From Mortierella sp. BCC40632 (taxonomy: Eukaryota > Mortierellomycota > Mortierellomycetes > Mortierellales > Mortierellaceae), in NCBI GenBank assembly GCA_011634665.1, contig WAEK01000026.1:62001-126000 (forward strand): a DNA stretch of 64,000 nt. Direction: 5' to 3'. Below the pieces are notes generated by a model. The model had not been told where the DNA came from. It saw only the letters and a program-made list of their open reading frames with translations, and did no database searches. Made by a program: the position numbers and the translations under genes. Positions 11,532 to 24,631 of this stretch are shown here, piece after piece. How positions within the stretch are numbered: the stretch's first letter is position 1; each line of letters opens with the position of its first letter.

Positions 11532-13309
11532 TCATTTCCGAAGCAATCCTCCACCTCCCAAACTCGATCTCGTCGTCGTCACTCCAGACAATCCATCCTG
11601 ATGACGTTGTTCCGCACGCAATCGACGATCCAACACCGTTTGAACCTCTTCAATAATGTTTGTAAAGGCCGAGAAACTCTCTCCATTGAACAGGAATCCA
11701 TACAAAAAGTGAACGATCCAGAATGCAGATAGTGCACACAACACAAGCGATAGGATAAATGCAACCCATCGAGGTTGAATCCAAAAAAATGCGACACAGA
11801 GACCCAATGAAGCAATCAGTCCCAAGGGTGCGGCAACAGTCAATTGGAATTTGGTCTTCTTGTCCATCTTTTCACGATGTTGTTTCAACACCAACAGGAT
11901 CTGTTCCAACTTTTCGACCGGTAATTCATTCGATGATGATCCCTTGGTCGACCCACCCTCGGATCCAATTCGAGTCGTGTTCGAGTTTGTCTCGACTACT
12001 GCCAAACCAGCTCCTGGGGTAGACGAAGACGAAGAAGAGGAAGGGCTCAAGGTCGCTCGATTCTGGAAATGATACACAGCGGGTGAAATCGCAAACGTGG
12101 CATGGACTCCAAAATGATCCGAATAATTCTTGTCGCCCGTACCTGGTTTACCAACCCCAGGAATCTTTTCCCGAAGAGTGACCTCAACTCGGCTACAAGT
12201 GAGCTCGGGAGTCTCGGCATAAAAGATGTAATCGAGACGTTCTCCGATAGGGTCCTTGGTCCAGTAGTTGTTCCAGAAATGCTTTGTCCAGGTATTGAGA
12301 GGTGTGTCGCAGGTAACACCCATGATCGAGACACCTTCTTCTGGAGTGAGGCCTGAAGGTACCGGCAATGGCTCGGGATGAAGTTGTTTCCAAGAGTCGG
12401 TCAAACCGCCCTGTCTGGTGATCAAGTCGACCACCAAGCTGTTGGGAGCACTGTTGTAGTCTCCGAGCTGTTTGTTGAAAAAAAAGGGTACAAAGTAAGA
12501 ATTCGTCAATAAAAGTAGGCAAGAGAAAAAAAAAAATGAGCGCGAAGCACCCCCTCAATTGGAAGTGAAGGGGGTGAGAAGAAAGTCATGGAGAGTGATC
12601 AGGGACAAGTTGGAAGGATGGTGTGACAATGGAGAGGTGGCATGACTAAGGACCTAATCCTTGTCGAGCTGACAACGCCTTACCGAGATAACATGACGCC
12701 CCTGCGTTGTAGCCGCTTTCAGAAGCCCTGCCATCTCCCATGCTTCACCAACGCGACAACCGAGATAGGAGTCAGGGGTGCCCACAGGATCATATCCTGC
12801 ATGCAACTAAAAAAGAAAGGGGAGAGGGGGAGGCAGAAAGTGACCGGTACAGACGTTAGTTTAACCTCTTTGTAGAAAGAAAGAAAAAGAAAGAAAGAAA
12901 GAGAGTCTGAAAGAGAGAGAAAGTACGAGTCGATCTTCTTACATGAGTATTAAAAACTTCAATCTCACCGCAGGTTGGATGGGCAATCACAGCACTGACC
13001 ACACACTTGCCCACGAACCAGTCACCATGCGTAACCTTGAAAGGGTCACCGTTCAAGGCAAACCGACGCATAGTGGTCGAGACAATTGGAAACTTGGAAA
13101 GAACGACCAGGCCAGAGCCCAGGACGCCCGAATACCAATGCTTTGCATAAGGCAATGTTGCCTGGACCAACTCTTGGATCCGTAAGAAATCATCGTAAAC
13201 CCATACTTCCTGGAGTCCCACAATGTCGTATCCGCGCGATGCATCCGAGAGATACTGACCAATCAACCTCAGCCGAGACTCGCGTTCTTTGGACACAAAC
13301 TTGAGGCCC
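11532..13309 (-). CDS. ISC1: Inositol phosphosphingolipid phospholipase C Isc1 (5' end unresolved)
   Basis: Neutral-sphingomyelinase-type enzyme that hydrolyses inositol phosphosphingolipids to ceramide on ER or mitochondrial membranes. Exons recovered: 12943-13309, 12684-12806 and 11532-12467 (475 codons). Visible Mg2+-dependent endonuclease-fold motifs are GLKFVSKERESRL, then YDIVGLQEVW (metal-binding Glu), FNTH joined across the intron to LHAGYDP, GDYNSAP, and the catalytic SDH in KNYSDHFGVHATF. After a Ser-rich linker there are two C-terminal membrane helices (VAAPLGLIASLGLCVAFFW and VAFILSLVLCALSAFWIVHF), as in the family. The exon at 13309 needs a preceding exon ending in TG to complete a Trp codon (expected N-x-W-GLK). 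I found no clean candidate between 13,310 and 14,217; the best one (donor near 13371) has an in-frame stop just upstream. Confidence 0.88.
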
Positions 13310-14217
<908 letters not shown>

Positions 14218-17200
14218 CTATTGACCCCCTCGGCGAAGTCGTTCAATCTCTCGCTTCAACGTCTCGTTCTCTCTCCGCAAACTATCATTCTCGCGTACTG
14301 CAACCTGCAATTGTCTCTCCAGAGACGCATGGCCGCCGGGGCCATGGTCTGGTCGCAATGGAAGTGGTAATTGTCCTCGATGGATCGATCCACTGTTCGA
14401 TCCCACCACTGGATGCCCCCCTGCAGTCGCAGCCTCCAATGTCGTCGTCCTTCCTGCGCCTGAGAGTGGACCAGCCTTCAGACCAAAGGATGCAAAGAGC
14501 TCGATCAGAAGAGCTCGTTGTTGCTCATTCTGACGACAAAGCAACTCTAGATTTCCTTGAACAGTATGTGCTCCCAACGTCTCCAACAAAGCAGGTTGTC
14601 CTCGCAACAGAGACCCCGTTGGTGATGTATTTGGGGTAGAGCCCACAGATCCTGCTCCCTCTACAAATCACGAATTAACAAAGTCAGACCAACAGTGTCA
14701 AAAACAAAAGAAAAGAGTTGGAGAGCCGACATGGAAAGTGCCTCGTTGAGAGAATTACTCAGGCAGCTTTAAAAAAAGAAAAATAACCTACCTGAGGCAT
14801 GTTCACTTGGCGGTCTCGCTCCATCCACTGTCGAGATCTGGAAACGACTTCTCTTCGCTTGTGTGCTGGCTGTTCCCAATGGAGTTGTAGGTGGCGCGCC
14901 GGTTGGAGAAACATTTGTCCCTTCAGGATTGATTGCACTACCTTCAACACTAAAGCGAGACGCGCGTGCTAAGGAGTTCTCTCGTGATAATACTGATTCG
15001 CCACCGGTTCTCGATTGAGATGACTCTCGAGACAGAGTCGCTCCTGAGGTCGCTGCCGGTGAGGGGGAAGTGACGCCTGCACCATTGACAGTTGTCGGTG
15101 CTCCATAGGTTGCGGTGTTAGGAGCATGGTGCACTTCGAATCGAGATCTTCGCTCTATTAAGAGGTTGGAAACGTCAAGAGTTTTAGAGAATGGATACCC
15201 CAGTTATCACCCTCCCCCTTCTTCCCCTAGTCCGATTCAGTGTCCTGTTAGCTACCGACAATGGCTTTCTTCTATCTCTCATTGTCCACAGTATCATACC
15301 TGATGGAGTCATCGGATCCATTGGAACGTTGATCCGAACACCGTCAGGAATACCGTCGATCGGTGATGAGGACTGACTTCGTGAGAGCGCTAAATGGGGC
15401 TCTCCTGGCATGGTCTTTATGCTAGGAGGTAGGGGAGAGGTTCCGCCACTGGATGTATCCTTCACACTGAATCGTCCTTTCTTCACCTCTGGAAGGTTGA
15501 TCTGCTCCACACCTGTCGACATACCCAAACCTTGGAGTTGGGGTGTTGCCTGCGTCGAGGACGATGAGGAAGGCGAGGGTGAGGCTATTGGCTGGGGTGT
15601 CCTGAGCTCGGTAGCGGGCGCCAACACTGGGGAAGACAAAGCCGTACTATTCACAGACGTATCTTCAACAACAAAGCGAGATTTTTTGATAGGCTTGTCT
15701 CCTGTGTGACTTGAGGCTGGTGTGCTGCCCTGTGATGAAACTGGATCTTCAGCTCGTGGCTCAATGCTCATGTGCTCCATGGTCGGGGTCATCGTCGTTG
15801 CTGCAGAGCTGGCAGATTCTATAGTCGCAACCGACAAGGGTCGACTTGGCGAAGAGTCGAACTTGACCGTGCGTGGACGGCGTTCAATATCTTCTTGAGG
15901 CAGCTCTGGCTCAGGTCTGGATGTATCATCTGCATCAAAGTCCCATGAAACACCCTTTTCCGGAATAACCTGCTTCTGCGTTGCTTCTATAAATGTCGCA
16001 AGATGGAGATGCGTGAGATGTGTGAGATCCGTAAAAAATGAAGGTATTTTTTTTTTTTTTTTTTAAAGCGAAAAAAGGATAACCACGTACTCTTTTTGTG
16101 GTCGCTGTTCTAGCGGAGGGAGATTATGAAGAAGACCCGTCACGAGATATGACTTCTTCTTGGCTTGCTTAAAGAAAGCATGACTCAAGAGCTTCTCTGC
16201 TGAAGGTCTATCAACACCAAACATGCGTTAGATCACACAATCAAGGAAAGAAAGAAAAAAGACGAAAGCTTTCTAAAGCACGCTCCTTATGAATACCTTC
16301 TCGTGGGATCCTTCTGCAGACAGATATCAATCATCTCCTTAAACAGCTTCGAGTAGCGGTGTTTCGTGTGCTCACGGTCCAATGTTGGAGGATCGTTCGA
16401 GAGTGTCAGCATAAGCACCTGAAGAACAAGAAGAATAGTGGCGCCAATGTTAAATCTCGTTTTCAAGTGTTGCCCCAAAAAAAAGAAGGGGAAAAAACGC
16501 GTGTTTACAAAACTGACCTTGATAGGAGGATACTTTGCAAAAGGTGCATGACCTGTTGCAAGCTCAATTGCTGTTATTCCAAAGCTCCAGATATCAGCTT
16601 TATAGTCGTACCCTGCCTGCTCCATCACTTCGGGTGCCATCCAACAGGGAGTTCCAACAAATGTCTTGCGCATCCCACGACGGTCCCCGTTCTCCATCAA
16701 TGAGGAGGACACTCCAAAGTCTGCCAGTAACACTGAACCATCGTCATCCACCAGAAGGTTTCCAGCCTTGACATCTCTAATAAACACATGGAGAGAGAGG
16801 GAGAGAGAGAGAGACATGACACGAGTGTAAGAACGTGTACACTTTGACCCATACGTGGTGGGTCGGAGCTGCGAGTATTTGAAATAGACGAGCCAGCTGC
16901 ATGCACCTGCACTCTAAATTCTCTTGTCCTGCAAACTAAGGAAAAAAAAATCTCGTGTTCTAGGAATTGTGGATGGGTGTACAAACGGCTCACCTGTGAA
17001 TATGTCCATTCTTGTGGAGATAATCGAGTCCTTGCAGCGCCTGCTTGAGGATAGTGGCAATGGCAATCTCTTCTAGTCCATCCGGATAGGCTGTTTTCAT
17101 AATGTCTAGACAGGATCCTTTTCATATGTAAGAGTAAAAAAGAAAAAGAAATAGAAATCCGTTTCCTCTTCATGTCAGTCCGGATGCTTCCAATACTTTT

Positions 17201-17634
17201 TTTCTTCTTTCTTTCTCTCTTTTTTCTATTATCAGCGCAGGAAGAAACACCCTTCATCCAATAATCGGTTTTTTTCTTCTTCTCTGGATCCTGTTACCTG
17301 CAGAAAGATACGGCGTAATGATATACAGCTTGCTCTCGGTCACAAAGGCTCCGTTGACGCGTAACACATTGGGATGCTTGCACAAGGCCATGACTTGGGT
17401 CTCTCGTCGCAATTCATCGATTTGGTTCCTCTCAAACATATCCAAATCAATGACCTTGATGGCCACCCGCTTGTTCAACGGTTTATAATAGGCATTATAC
17501 ACCACTGCTGAAGACCCATAGCCTAGTGTGTGAATATGGATGTCAATGTGGGTGTATTTTTTTTTTTTTTTTTTTTTCAAAAAGGGAAAGGAAGCAGTTA
17601 AGAAAGGACGAAACAACCGTTGGGGGTTTCTCCA

Positions 17635-17672
<38 letters not shown>

Positions 17673-17911
17673 AAAAAAAAAAAAAAAAACGGAGGGGGGG
17701 GGTGGGTGTTCCACAAGAAACACTCGACTAAAAAAAAAAAATCTCGCATACCAATTGCCGAGCGGATTTCATAGTCCTCTGGTTTGTTGGAGAAGGAATC
17801 ATCCGGGATACTCAGCGTTGTGGTAGACCCGCCAGGTGACGACGGGCCCATACTTGCTCCAGCGTAGCTGGCCCGTTTAATGGATCCACTGGATGCCATA
17901 CGCTCCATCAT
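14218..17911 (-). CDS. FRAY/OSR1-type Ste20 protein kinase with RFx[V/I]-repeat tail
   Basis: Nine exons (17752-17911, 17298-17522, 16994-17117, 16518-16776, 16297-16418, 16087-16207, 15300-15975, 14792-15154, 14218-14660) sum to 830 aa. The exon 6/7 join is the least certain. The Ser/Thr kinase domain starts near residue 45: [21 protein letters not shown] (Lys), [20 protein letters not shown], and the activation loop [16 protein letters not shown], which keeps the Thr that WNK kinases phosphorylate in OSR1/[18 protein letters not shown] and [14 protein letters not shown] helices follow (here ICLQKDP). The tail after residue about 330 carries SWDFDADD and then five RFx[V/I] motifs. It ends in a Leu/Arg/Glu coiled coil ([18 protein letters not shown]). 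I see no CCT/PF2 docking domain. Fungal members of this class are poorly characterised; an osmotic or morphogenetic role is inference. Confidence 0.9.
17635..17668. repeat. (CA)n microsatellite in a kinase intron
   Basis: About 34 bases of CA repeat followed by a polyA run, inside the first intron of the FRAY-type kinase. On the sense strand it reads as poly(T) then TG repeat. Confidence 0.9.
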
Positions 17912-18180
17912 ACCGTAGACTCCTGGCTTTATGTTGGTGTGTAGTAAAAAAAAAAAAATTGACTAGTGACCAGTTGACCAGTTGACCAGTTGATTTGTGG
18001 GCGAGCCGAAAAAAAAAAATGGGTGGCGCGTAATTTATGTGTGCCAGCACTTGGAAGAGGTGGGAAAGAAGTAAAAGAAGGAAGAGGAGGAGGAAGAGGA
18101 GAAGAAGAAAGAGGAGGCCTAGAAGGAAGGAGAGAGAGGAGAATGAGAGAGTCAGTGATGGACAATGGCCAGGATCAGAA

Positions 18181-18225
<45 letters not shown>

Positions 18226-19133
18226 CTTTGATTTTTCAGATCAACACCATTTGACATGTTCCGCGTGGTTGATTTGGCATCATGAGACTATCATTCCACC
18301 ATTTTGGTTTCTCCAGTTATTGTCCCTACTACCCTGTTGAGCAAGTAAACTGACTGAAAAAAAAAAAAAAAAAAAAGCAAAAGTATCTGGCTGTGCTGGT
18401 TGGAGGGAGAGGGGGGAAGATCAACTTCGAAACCGGTGGTCAAAAAAAAAAAAAAAAAAAATTGGCCTCAAGATTGGTGGCGGGAAGGACATGTCAGAAG
18501 GCTGCGCCGTCGTTGGGAGGAATAAGAATGATGATTCATGCAGTGGGTCTGAATCCGTTTTTGAGGTGAGATGCATTGCAAACTCCATGTGTCCCGAGCT
18601 TTCTTATTTCCGGTGAATGGGCATGTGTGTGCACTCTGTTTCGCAGGACGGGATGAAATGTACGTCTCTCCCTCTCACACTCACTTTCTCTCTCTCTCTT
18701 TCTCCGTGCGTGTGGTGGGTGGGACAAAAGAAGGGAGAAGAGGCAACTACTCACTAGAGTGAATGCTTGCGGGTGATTTTTTTTTTTCTGCAATGGGCTT
18801 TACGGGGTTCAAAAGACCATTGGTGCCGAGAATGCTGCGTCGCGCCCAAGGCGGAATGTGCTACTCGCAACCAATGACGGGACGGTGCCGGCGGAAGGGG
18901 GAAAAAAAAGAAAAGAAAAGAAAAAGAAAAAAAAAAAGAAAGAAAGAGGAATGAATGAATCGAATGTCTGAGCAGTGAACGAGAGAAGCAGGTCCGTTGG
19001 GTGAAGGTCCGGGGGAGTTAGAGGCGGGGGAATTTCCCTTTTTTTTTTTTCTTTCTTTCAGTTCTGTTCAGTTCAGTTTGTTCGGCCGTTCTTTCTCACT
19101 CTACTGTCACGGGATATTTTCAAGGATGCTAGT
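17912..19133. other. Kinase promoter and roadblock 3' spacer
   Basis: It holds AGGAAG-type purine runs (18060-18150), a poly(T) tract at about 18184-18225, polyA tracts at 18358-18376 and 18442-18460, and AAAG-rich sequence near 18901-18945. No conserved coding segment was found on either strand. Confidence 0.55.
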
Positions 19134-19828
19134 CTAGGAGCTCTCTGGAACCTGGACCACAATCAACAAGTACTCGCTCTCTATCAGAGTTCCCCAGAAG
19201 AAGAAAAAAAAAAAAAAAGTAGACAGCCTCGCAAGGTCAGTACACAAAGTCTTCCATTCTCACTTGGCCATCTCTCGACTCTCTCTCTCACTTTCTCAGC
19301 CTTCCATGCAACTAGTACAATCGACCGTACCTGGGCACAACATGATCTCATGTTTCTTGGTCCTTATCCTCATAAAAGTAACTTCATTCTAATTGAGAGA
19401 AAGAGGAAGAGCACAGGGTAAATGGTTCAGCATGGACTCCAGAAACTAGGTGAGTGGGTAGGTAAGCAGACAACTAAATGACGACTGAATGCATATTTTT
19501 TTTCTTTTCTTTTTTTTTTCTTCAGGCACTTTTAGAAAACCCTACCTGAGAATCAATTTGGTTGACTGACTCTCTGGCTCGACGAACAAGGTCCGACATG
19601 AGGGAAGCATATTGCTTTCCGAGAGTAACATCCAGGGTCGAACGAATCATGAGCCCAAGTTGATTGACTACCACGACTCCTTGCACATTCTTGTTGGCTG
19701 ACAGTCTACGAATGGTTTCCTCTACTTCAGACTAAACGAGAGCATTAATGTGAATTCAGCGCGTCACGACCGACGCTTCGACTCGGAGCGTATCCAAAAG
19801 ATGCATCATGTAGATGACTGCATACCAT
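19134..19828 (-). CDS. Dynein light chain, roadblock/LC7 type
   Basis: A small gene hidden by its introns. Exons are 19826-19828 (the ATG alone), 19546-19731, 19331-19388 and 19134-19180. They sum to exactly 294 nt, 97 aa. The spliced protein reads SEVEETIRRLSANKNVQGV, then VVVNQLGLMIRSTLDVTLG, NEVTFMRIRTKKHEIMLCP and ESEYLLIVVQVPESS. This is the complete roadblock/LC7 fold of DYNLRB (96 aa in animals), which forms a homodimer on the dynein intermediate chain and helps load cargo. The junctions are canonical: ATG|GTATGC, TTTAG|TCT, CAG|GTAGGG, TTAG|AAT, CCAG|GTACGG and GATAG|AGA. Identification is confident despite no exon exceeding 62 codons. The single-codon first exon is unusual but required by phase. 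Confidence 0.92.
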
Positions 19829-20256
19829 TTCTTCTAGGTGTGCTCGTGCCGGCTGTGTTGATGATGAAAGATGGCAATGATAGATGCTCTCGTGTCAAAC
19901 AAGGAACGGTTTTATTGCGAGCGAGTCAATATGCAAGTCACAATTGGGGAGGGGGGTACGGAGTGCATGGTAGCGAATGGTGAAGAAGAGAACAATATGT
20001 GCGAATATGAAGAAAGAAAATTTAACAAGCTAGTGGTAAAAAGTAGAGAAAGGGAATGGGAAGAACAAGGTGTAAAGGGGACAGTGAAGGACCTATGGTA
20101 AATGATAAGAACAAGAAAGTTGTAGAAGAAACAAAAGAACATAGACAAAGTGGTGTAAACCAAATAACGAAACAACAAAGTGGATTCAGACAAAAGGATC
20201 AAGATAGAAGCGAAAACAAAGGAGGTTTAAGAAAGGTAAAGTCAGGGTAGTCATCC
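19829..20256. other. Roadblock promoter / importin 3' spacer
   Basis: A-rich on the plus strand with AGAAGAAA-type words. It is probably the importin alpha 3' UTR on the minus strand. No exon is recognised. Confidence 0.5.
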
Positions 20257-22260
20257 TTATTGTGGGGCATTGAGATCAAAGTGGAATCCATCCTGAGGGG
20301 CAGCTGCGGGATTAAAGGCGAATGTGCCCGTCTGGGAGTCGAGCTGAGGGCCCAGTCCGGTATCTTCATCATCCTGCTCCGCAAAGTACTTGTCGATGAT
20401 GCCATAGGCCTTCTTGTAAATGTCAATGTTGTCATGCGACTGAAGGTTGTTGATCTTCTCCATGCCTCCACACTCCTCAATATAAATGCTGTATTGGTTC
20501 ACGCCGCCAGTTGCCTCCTTCTCAAGCTCGCCAACCTTAAGAATGTTCTCCAGTCCATCCAATGCAACCTGGATGATCTTGTTGTCCATGCAGATCAAGA
20601 TGTCGCAAAGTGGTTTGATGCATCCTTGACTGACCAGGTACTTGATCTGATCAGGCTTGTTCAAACCACCCGAAGTTGCATTTGAGATTGCCCAGCATGC
20701 CTCCTTCTTAGTCTTAAAGTCTGCATTCTGAAGAATATCGATCAATGGTGGGATAATGTTGGCATCAATCACACTCTGGATCTGAGCAGTTGTTCCTGCC
20801 GTGACGTTGGAGATGGTCCAGCATGCTTCCTTGCGAATGTTATCCTTAGGGCTGGAGAGGAGAGCTAAGAGGGCCTGGAGGGCGCCACAGTTGACAACCA
20901 CCTGGGTCTGGACATCGTCACCAGTAACAATGTTTCCGACCGAACGAAGAGCGGGCGTCTGGACAGAAGCCATGTGGTGCATCAACAGCTCGACAAGACG
21001 ACGGCAGACTCCAAATTCGATCACAGCCTGGATCTTTTCATTGGACCCATCAGAAAGATAGGACATGGCCCAGCAGGCGTCAATGAGGACCTCGTCATCA
21101 TTCGAGTAAATCAACTTGGCAAGGACACTGAGAGCAGGAGCAATCTAACAACAAGACAATCGTTAAAATTAGTCTTGCTCTATGATAAAAAAAAAAAGAT
21201 AAAAAGCGAAAACGTTCATGGGCTTACCAAAGACCACTCTGGTGGAGGATTCTTTCCACGGCAAAAGTTGGAGAGAGTCCATGTGGCATTTCGAAGCATG
21301 GAGAGCTTGTTGTTCTCATGGAGAATACCCAACAAGGGCAACAGCGCATTCTCGCGCAGAACAATGTCACGGCATCGTGGACTGTCACCAGCAATATTTC
21401 CAAGCGCCCAAACAGCCTATCCAAAGGTTGATCCCAAACAGCTTAATGCATTGCATGGATATTGAAGAGAGAGAGAGAGAGAAAAAATAAACAAACTACT
21501 CATTGTGCATACCTGCTCCTTGACGTCAGCGACAGGGCTGCTCAGAAGCTGAACAAAGAGAGGGACCGCTCCGGCATCAATGACAAACTGGGTCTGCACA
21601 GACGATCCAGATGCAATGTTGGTAAGAGCCCAAGCGGCCTCAAAAAAAGCTAGGTTAGAGCGGTTCTTGGTACGACCAACCTTTCAACTATTGAGCAAAT
21701 ACCACAAGATACTCGACAAGACCAACCTGAACAACAGCATGAGGAGAACGCAAAAACTCGACAAAGCGTGGGACGACTCCGCAGCGAATAACCTCATCAA
21801 TGGGAGGGTTGCGTTCCTTTGAGAGCAATTTACGGAAGCGCGTGGTGGAGGCAAGTTGCTCCTCCACATTCTCGGACATCACACCCTGAATCATGCCTGG
21901 CAGTTGCTCCTGGAACTATTAATGCATGAGCAGTAAATGTCACTGCCTATTAGTTGTGAAATGTCTATGGGGAAATCATCATTCGCAAGATACCACCAAT
22001 GCAAGATTTAAAAAAAAAAAAAAAAAAAAAGCAATTCCATGGTTCTATACCTGCTGAGTGCTGGCGGCAGCGCTCTCATCCTCAGACTCTTCTGAATCAG
22101 CAGCAATGGCGAGATTGCGACGCTTGGAGAGATTCTCCTCGCGCTTCTGCTTTCGGAGCTCTACATTGAGCTCGTTACGGTTGCGTCGCAACTCTTCAGG
22201 CTTGAAGGCACTCTTGGCCTTGAAGTTCTGGGAGCGGTGCTCGGGAATCTTGTTATCCAT
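20257..22260 (-). CDS. SRP1: Importin subunit alpha (karyopherin alpha)
   Basis: Five exons (22051-22260, 21723-21915, 21513-21649, 21228-21416, 20257-21144) give 538 aa. Importin alpha binds nuclear localisation signals and couples them to importin beta. The N-terminal importin-beta-binding domain is basic ([25 protein letters not shown]), followed by an acidic linker. About ten armadillo repeats follow, with the NLS-groove Trp/Asn ladder: [40 protein letters not shown] and [10 protein letters not shown]. The acidic C-terminus ([11 protein letters not shown]) fits the Cse1/CAS export-binding region. The join between exons 2 and 3 uses a weak donor (GTCTTG) one codon past a tempting GTTGGT. 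Only this choice restores the frame into FFEAAWAL. Length and architecture are typical of Srp1. Confidence 0.95.
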
Positions 22261-22323
22261 AATGAGTAGTTGTCGCGGTAGGGGAAAGTGGGAGGGGGGC
22301 TAGCCAAGTAGAGAACCCTCTGG

Positions 22324-22367
<44 letters not shown>

Positions 22368-24293
22368 TGCTGATTAGCTGAGGGCGAGAGAGAGAGAGAG
22401 AAAATGCGAGTGCATGCAAATGCATGGCGTGTACAAGGAAGCAGTCTTCGGAGGCGCAACCAATAGGGTGAGAGGGAAGCCAGATATGGTGGCAATCGGA
22501 GCTGACGGTTACGCAGACTTACAAGGAAGAGAGTGGATGGTGTCGGGGGAATGAGAGATGCGACGAGTACAGAGCACGGGGATGCAAATGGCAAGTCTGA
22601 CGCGTAGAGAGGAGGTGGGCTCGCCGACACGAGGTGTGATGGAAAGAATGGACCAGAAGGATAATGGAGAAGAGGAAGAAAAAAGAACAAAGAAAAAAAA
22701 AATACCACAGGCTGGGACACACCTTTTAGAGCTGTTGCGTATGCAAAGAAATTTCCGGTGACACACAAAAAAAAAAAAAAAAAAAAAAGTGATACTTCTG
22801 CACGACCCTTTTTAATCTTTTCTGACCCAAAGGGTCCTTGTGTGTCTCTCTGCTACTTCGAGAGCGATAGGTTTGTGTCTGATGTCCGCAGATTTTGTGG
22901 ATCAGAGGACAAAGGAGGCAACCTTGCACAGGGAGACATATGCGAAGAGGCTAAGCAGAATACCGAGAACAGCAGTGGGGGCAGAGCAGTGGATGTAAGG
23001 AAGCAAAACCAATGGATTCTGGAGAGTGAGCATAGCATATGTGGCCCTTGACCAAGGTCTCGGTGTTCATGGCATAGGATACATCACAGCCGCATATGGA
23101 AGCAAAAGTACGAAAAATAGAGTGGCGAGTGCACAGGGTTCAACAAAGTCTCATGTATCACTTCAACGTGGAAGAAACCAAACCTCATTTGCAAAGTATC
23201 CTGAACAATTCGGTGGTCAATTTATGGCAAATTGATTCTACTCGTTCGACTCTTTTAGAACTATAGGGTAGTGACAACCAAACAATAAGAAACGAACGAA
23301 TACATTAATCAGAATACTCACTCTCCAAGCGAGAATGAACTCCAAGGAGAGGAAATAGAGTACCAAGGATGAATACATTGTTGAGAAGTATTTGGTTAGT
23401 CTCGTTTGAAACCCCTGAGGATCTCGTAGTTACCTCGTTCTTAAGACGGACGGGCCTTTTGGCGATCGAGACCTACTATGAACAGTAATTAAAGTACTGA
23501 AGGAAAGAGCTTCAATATGACATCATACAATGTAGATGTACCTCTTTGGATGGATTTGATCCGCTTCTCCAACTTGGACCTACCATTTAGAGGTAATGCA
23601 CATCTTTCTCAAATTATATGAGTTCAAACATGATGAGACTAATCCATTGTATTAAATCCTTTCTTGGAATTGGTAAGAATATCAAATGAATGGGAAAGCA
23701 GTGCACAAAGCATGTGTTACGCTATCGACAGTCTCCGCCTTTTACAGTACCTCATACCATAGATGTGCGCTGTGAGATGAATGTTCTTAAATAACTAGCT
23801 AGGTGTGAAAGAACTGCTAATACTCCCCGCCTTCTGAGCACCAAGGCAGAGGCGCACGAACACCCAACGATTCTGGCCAACAATAGTTAGGAGATGATAA
23901 TCCCGAGAACGAGGACTCAAAATTATCAACAGCTATGATACTCTTACTGCCCTCTGCATTTTATATATTGTCCTATGCGCACTCTTTTTTAACTCAGTAC
24001 TCGCACTGTTCTCTAGTCTGCAGCATACCCAGTGCTTTCAGCGATCGGGTCCTTTGTTCTACAAGGTGGAAATGAGTCTCATTGTCGTAGAGCCTCTTGA
24101 GGGGAAAAAATGTATGTCCCAAAAAAGCACTTTCTTATAGTTCTTATGGCTATGCTTAGGAACCGCTACTGTTTCTTTCATGGAGTATCTCTGACCTTCA
24201 GTGTACAGCCAGCGTAGACTGTATTTTCGATAGGCCTCGCATCTGTTCCTCCCTTAGCTGCAGAATAGGTAGCCTTAAAGCCGTGGTCTTTGC

Positions 24294-24331
<38 letters not shown>

Positions 24332-24631
24332 CTTCCAATTGAGTCATTTGGTATCTGAGGCATATTCTACTTGGGCCTGGGTAATTTTTAGATCTTTTCC
24401 ATGGGCACCCGTCTCAATGCTACCAAATCACTCAACCTTGTCCGAACGACCAACTACAAGGTGGTGCAGGCACGGGCCAGGCGTCCAGAGCAACAGAGCC
24501 TAGCGAATTACTTATTTCCTATAGAGTATGGAGATAAATATAGTCACGCTGACGTTTTTTTTTTTATCTTGAAGTGGCAAAGGGCTTTGAGTCTGTTTCT
24601 TTGCACTTTACACATTTACCATTACACCAAC
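22261..24631. other. 2.4 kb spacer between divergent importin alpha and CWC25
   Basis: It holds a polyA tract at about 22324-22364 just upstream of the importin start, another near 22768-22787 and a third at about 24297-24328. The block 23,240-24,300 is AT-richer than its surroundings and has no open frame with recognisable residues. No tRNA, 5S rRNA or transposon is identifiable by eye. Confidence 0.6.

Noticed and set aside
22758..23235. Overlapping plus-strand open frames in the importin/CWC25 spacer
   Set aside because: They begin in a polyA tract, lack recognisable residues and have no splice partners.
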